Source of the DNA: Bacteroides sp.
GTDB lineage: Bacteria > Bacteroidota > Bacteroidia > Bacteroidales > SM23-62
Direction: 5' to 3'
NCBI GenBank assembly: GCA_030667765.1
Contig: DAOUVF010000082.1
Span: 1-9,279 of the forward strand
DNA: 9,279 nucleotides
Under the pieces are notes generated by a model. The model saw nothing but the letters and a program-made list of their open reading frames with translations. It did no database searches and was not told where the DNA came from. The number at the start of each line of letters is the position of its first letter. Positions within the stretch are counted from its first letter, which is position 1. Shown here piece after piece: positions 6,966 through 9,279 of this stretch. A program made the translations under genes and the position numbers.

Positions 6966-7448
6966 ATGTCAAAATTTAAAAAAGCTGGCACAAAAGGGCT
7001 TCCGTCGATAAATACTGCATCCTTGCCCGATATCGTATTCATGTTGCTGTTTTTCTTTATGGTAACCACAGTGATGCGCGAAACAAACCTTAAGGTTACG
7101 GTTATCATTCCGGAAGCTACAGAGGTTAAAAAACTCGAGAAGAAATCCCTGGTCAGCTTTATCTATATTGGCAAACCACACAGTAATCTTCAAAAAACAT
7201 TCGGTTCTGAACCCCGCATCCAGTTGAATGATGCTTTTGCCACACTCGGAGACATTCGAGATTTTATCACCAGTGAGAGGGAACAGATGAACGAAAACGA
7301 CCAGAAGCAGATGACCGTCTCTATGAAAATTGACCAGAGTACCAGAATGGGTATTGTTACTGATGTTAAACTAGAGCTGCGTAAATCAAGTGCACTGAAG
7401 ATCAATTACTCATCCAGGAAGAAGATAGATGAAGCACTCTTAAGGTAA
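6966..7448 (+). CDS. exbD: ExbD/TolR family biopolymer transport protein, second copy
   Basis: This is a second, clearly different ExbD-type protein of 160 residues. A basic N-terminus (MSKFKKAGTKGLPSINTAS) is followed by one membrane helix at about 20-38 with the conserved Asp22 in LPDIVFMLLFFFMVTTVM. The periplasmic part begins RETNLKVTVIIPEATEVKK and includes IQLNDAFATLGDIRDFI. Near the C-terminus, VSMKIDQSTRMGIVTDVKLELR resembles the TolR/ExbD core strand-helix pattern, ending with a basic stretch SSRKKIDEALLR. Two non-identical ExbD subunits beside a single ExbB suggest a heteromeric ExbD dimer, but this is inference. Start: ATG at 6966, one base after the stop of the first exbD and 8 bases after GGAGG. 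It is the last gene of the operon; a strong terminator follows about 25 bp later. Confidence 0.93.
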   Translation: MSKFKKAGTKGLPSINTASLPDIVFMLLFFFMVTTVMRETNLKVTVIIPEATEVKKLEKKSLVSFIYIGKPHSNLQKTFGSEPRIQLNDAFATLGDIRDFITSEREQMNENDQKQMTVSMKIDQSTRMGIVTDVKLELRKSSALKINYSSRKKIDEALLR

Positions 7449-7471
7449 ACTGTCAAATGATCTATATTGAC

Positions 7472-7504
7472 AAAGGGAGCATCGGATGGTGCTCCTTTTT
7501 TTTT
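7472..7504 (+). terminator. Strong rho-independent terminator of the exb operon
   Basis: GGAGCA (7476-7481) pairs perfectly with TGCTCC (7490-7495) over an 8-base loop and is followed by nine T (7496-7504). AAAG just before the stem can extend pairing into the T-run. Confidence 0.9.
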
Positions 7505-7600
7505 GGAGAAGATCTGTGTATGTTTAATATGTAATATAAATCACCGGGGGTTGATGATCTAGATCACCACTTTCATATTCTTACCAAAGCAAAAGTCTGG

Positions 7601-7608
7601 TATTTTTG
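7601..7608 (+). promoter_or_regulatory. Orphan -7 promoter element
   Basis: TATTTTTG is a full match to TAnnTTTG, but no gene follows on this strand. The -33 region offers only TTC or TTA instead of TTG. If active, it would give a non-coding transcript ending near the hairpin at 7701-7727. Confidence 0.3.
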
Positions 7609-7646
7609 AAACAGTTATTAAACTGATCTGGCCAGTATAACTGGCA

Positions 7647-7686
7647 AGTGGTTTTTTAATGGTAGTGGTTTTGACAAAGTGGTTTT
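7647..7686 (+). repeat. Three direct copies of AGTGGTTTT
   Basis: Perfect 9-base copies lie at 7647-7655, 7664-7672 and 7678-7686, with start-to-start distances of 17 and 14 bases. Confidence 0.6.
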
Positions 7687-7693
7687 CATTTCC

Positions 7694-7731
7694 AAAAAAA
7701 CCTGGCAGGTTAAGGGTTCCTGCCAGGTTTT
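7694..7731 (-). terminator. Bidirectional terminator after glnB
   Basis: A perfect 9-bp stem, CCTGGCAGG (7701-7709) with CCTGCCAGG (7719-7727), has a 9-base loop. On the minus strand it is followed by seven T (complement of A at 7694-7700), which suits the end of glnB at 7761. On the plus strand it is followed by four T, so it may also stop transcription arriving from the left. Confidence 0.88.
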
Positions 7732-7760
7732 ATCATTTATAGCCAGGTAGATCTATTGGA

Positions 7761-8105
7761 TCAAATGGCTGTTCCTCCCTTTTCTCCTGTTCTGATCCTG
7801 ATACAATCTTCCAATGGAGTGATAAATATTTTACCATCCCCAAGTTCTCCGGTATCATTTGTGCGGGCACTATTGATAATAGTATCAACTGTGATATCTA
7901 CAAAATCATCATTGACTGCAATTTCAAGTCGGATCTTGGGTATCAAGCTCGGAACAACCACTTGCCCACGATAGATTTCTTCCCTTGTTTGTTGTCCATG
8001 TCCGGACACACGGCTTACGGTGATCCGGGTGATTTCGGCTTCGATCAGGGCCTCCCTGACCTCATCAAGCTTATTTTCTCGTATGATAGCAGTTATCAAT
8101 TTCAT
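7761..8105 (-). CDS. glnB: Nitrogen regulatory protein PII
   Basis: PII proteins are small cytoplasmic trimers that sense ATP/ADP and 2-oxoglutarate and control ammonium channels and nitrogen enzymes. The 114 residues match the family (about 112). Conserved parts are MKLITAIIRENKLDEVREAL at the N-terminus, GHGQQ with Gln39, the T-loop entry YRG (Tyr45, corresponding to Tyr46 of E. coli GlnB), PK at 56-57 (Lys57 equivalent to Lys58), GDGKIF at 89-94, and IRIRTGEKG. The site of uridylylation, Tyr51 in E. coli, aligns with valine in the run VVV (49-51), so control by GlnD-type uridylylation is unlikely. A three-residue insertion before GDGKIF (ARTNDTGELGDGK) is known in one PII subgroup. The gene starts 26 bp after the amtB stop on the same strand, which makes AmtB the likely partner. 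GlnK would be an equally valid name. Confidence 0.95.
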   Translation of the reverse strand: MKLITAIIRENKLDEVREALIEAEITRITVSRVSGHGQQTREEIYRGQVVVPSLIPKIRLEIAVNDDFVDITVDTIINSARTNDTGELGDGKIFITPLEDCIRIRTGEKGGTAI

Positions 8106-8131
8106 CTTTTCTAAGTTTTAAGTTATTAATG

Positions 8132-9279
8132 CTACCCAGCATTGACCATCCCATAACCATGTTCTCCGTGTATGGAGAAGTCAAGTCCCTGCATCTCCTG
8201 GGCATTACTGGTTCGTAAGCCGATGACTTTATTCACAACAAACAGGATCACCAACGTAACTACAGCCGCATAAACGATGGCAACGAGTACAGCGGCTACC
8301 TGAACTCCCAGCTGCTGCATGACACTCCATGTCCCTCCGGCTGCCAGGGCAGCCTCATCCATCCAACTCTGGCGAATGAAAAACGTGAGAGAGATGGCTC
8401 CGACGATACCACCAACACCATGAATGCCGAAAGCATCCAGGCTGTCATCGTATCCCAACCGGTTTTTCATCATAATTGCCATGTAGCAGAATATGGATGC
8501 TAACACTCCAAGAATCAGTGCTCCATATGGCTGAACCACTCCGGCGGCAGGTGTTACAGCAACCAGCCCGGCCAATATACCACTGGCAAAACCGAGTGCG
8601 GTGGCTTTGCCCTGATGAAATCCTTCTATTATGATCCATGTGATGGCTCCTGCAGCAGCTGCAGCCTGCGTAGCTGTGAGGGCCTGGGCTGTACTTAGAC
8701 CACTGGAAACACTGCTTCCTGCATTGAATCCAAACCAGCCTACCCACAATAAACCGGCACCCATCATGGTCATGGTCATATTGCTGGGAGACATGACTGT
8801 CTTCGGATAACCCTTTCTCCCGCCCAGATAGAGCACAGCAACCAAACCACTGATACCGGCAGAAATATGAACTACAGTTCCACCTGCAAAATCAATGGCA
8901 CCATTGGCACCCAGGTTGAACAGGAATCCATCCTCAGCCCATACCCAGTGACACCTTCATCCATAATGGTTTCGTCGATTCCTTTCAGGAAGAAATAATC
9001 CGAATTCCAGCCAAACCAGCCACCGAGAACGTTGGATCCGAAACTCATGGCGTAACCAACGGCAACCCATAAGACGGCCATAACACCCATGGCGGCAAAA
9101 CTATGCATCATTGTACCCAGCACATTTTTAGTGCGTACGAGTCCACCATAAAACATGGCCAGTCCGGGTATCATCAATAGAACCAGGGCCGTAGAAGTAA
9201 GCATCCAGGCCGTAGTACCTGTATCCACCCCATTTCCGTCGGAGGCCAGCAGACTTCCGGCACCTAAATAAAGAAGAGC
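8132..9279 (-). pseudogene. amtB: Ammonium transporter AmtB, disrupted by internal deletion and frameshift, 5' end beyond the window
   Basis: AmtB conducts ammonium across the inner membrane. The reading frame is open at the right edge: codons before the GTG at 9226-9228 give ALLYLGAGSLLASDGNG, resembling a signal-peptide end, so the true start lies outside. The N-terminal part covers helices 1 and 2 (TAWMLTSTALVLLMIPG, AMFYGGLVRTKN) and stays plausible to about GVTGYG near 8941. It then drifts and stops at 8872-8874. The C-terminal part, in another frame, makes sense from CHWVWAEDG (8953 downward) to the TAG at 8132. It holds DFAGGTVVHISAG with the first pore histidine, WVGWFGFNAGS, and DAFGIHGVGG with the second pore histidine, then helix 11 and a tail ending LDFSIHGEHGYG. 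Helices 3 and 4, with the PALI-GA-AER signature and the pore phenylalanine, are absent. The gene precedes glnB by 26 bp. Either a real pseudogene or an assembly error. Confidence 0.85.
8937..8955 (-). other. Deletion junction and frameshift point in amtB
   Basis: Around the minus-strand bases TGTCACTGGGTATGG both frames look like AmtB. One reads GVTGYG as the continuation of the upstream part; the other reads CHWVW, the usual lead into the helix-5 region. The dual sense over about 15 bases fits a deletion between short direct repeats. The lost length would be 3n+1 bases. Confidence 0.65.

Larger units (their letters stand above)
7505..7693. other. Structured non-coding segment between convergent operons
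   Basis: No credible open reading frame is seen between the exb terminator and the glnB terminator. The segment contains the palindrome TGATCTAGATCA (7555-7566), a perfect TAnnTTTG match (7601-7608), the inverted repeat GCCAGT-ATA-ACTGGC (7631-7645) and three direct copies of AGTGGTTTT (7647-7655, 7664-7672, 7678-7686). Confidence 0.6.

Noticed and set aside
7756..7974. 72-residue plus-strand open frame opposite glnB
   Set aside because: It is antisense to a complete PII gene and rich in Ser, Ile and Val without family features.
8445..8747. 100-residue minus-strand open frame inside the amtB remnant
   Set aside because: It is an alternative frame of conserved AmtB coding sequence, rich in Cys, His, Arg and Ser as out-of-frame reads often are.

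Overview
The window looks like a chromosomal segment from a member of the Bacteroidota, probably an environmental Bacteroidales-type lineage. This is inferred from several signs: candidate promoters resemble the Bacteroidota TTG / TAnnTTTG type, most genes lack a Shine-Dalgarno sequence, the tRNA has no encoded CCA, and the order tatD-ansA-exbB-exbD-exbD is familiar from that phylum. No insertion sequence, phage gene, CRISPR array or rRNA is visible.

Layout from left to right. Positions 1-132 hold the 3' end of an unidentified plus-strand gene. It converges on dprA (minus strand, DNA uptake and recombination). Divergent from dprA is gdhA, the hexameric NADP-type glutamate dehydrogenase, which is followed by a 20-bp dyad and a rho-independent terminator. 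A candidate -7 promoter element directly after the terminator T-run leads into tatD (GTG start) and ansA (cytosolic asparaginase), separated by 3 bp. A class II tRNA-Ser(GGA) follows, with its own candidate promoter just after the ansA stop. Next comes a four-gene ExbB/ExbD operon: a proton-channel protein with an N-terminal signal peptide, a four-helix membrane protein of unknown function, and two different ExbD proteins. It closes with a strong terminator near 7472-7504.

The right end is a minus-strand amtB-glnB operon (ammonium channel and PII regulator) that converges on the exb operon. About 190 bp of non-coding DNA lie between the two terminators. This stretch holds a palindrome, a small hairpin, three direct copies of a 9-mer and a perfect TAnnTTTG element, and could encode a short RNA. 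The amtB gene runs off the right edge and is broken. Its N-terminal and C-terminal parts lie in different frames, and the segment expected between them (transmembrane helices 3 and 4, including the PALI-GA-AER region) is missing.

Functionally, gdhA, ansA and amtB-glnB all concern ammonium: uptake, sensing, assimilation and release from asparagine. The exb operon would energise TonB-dependent outer-membrane transport. I see no clearly novel multi-gene system. The most informative anomalies are the amtB deletion with frameshift, the PII protein without the uridylylation tyrosine, and the structured intergenic regions.
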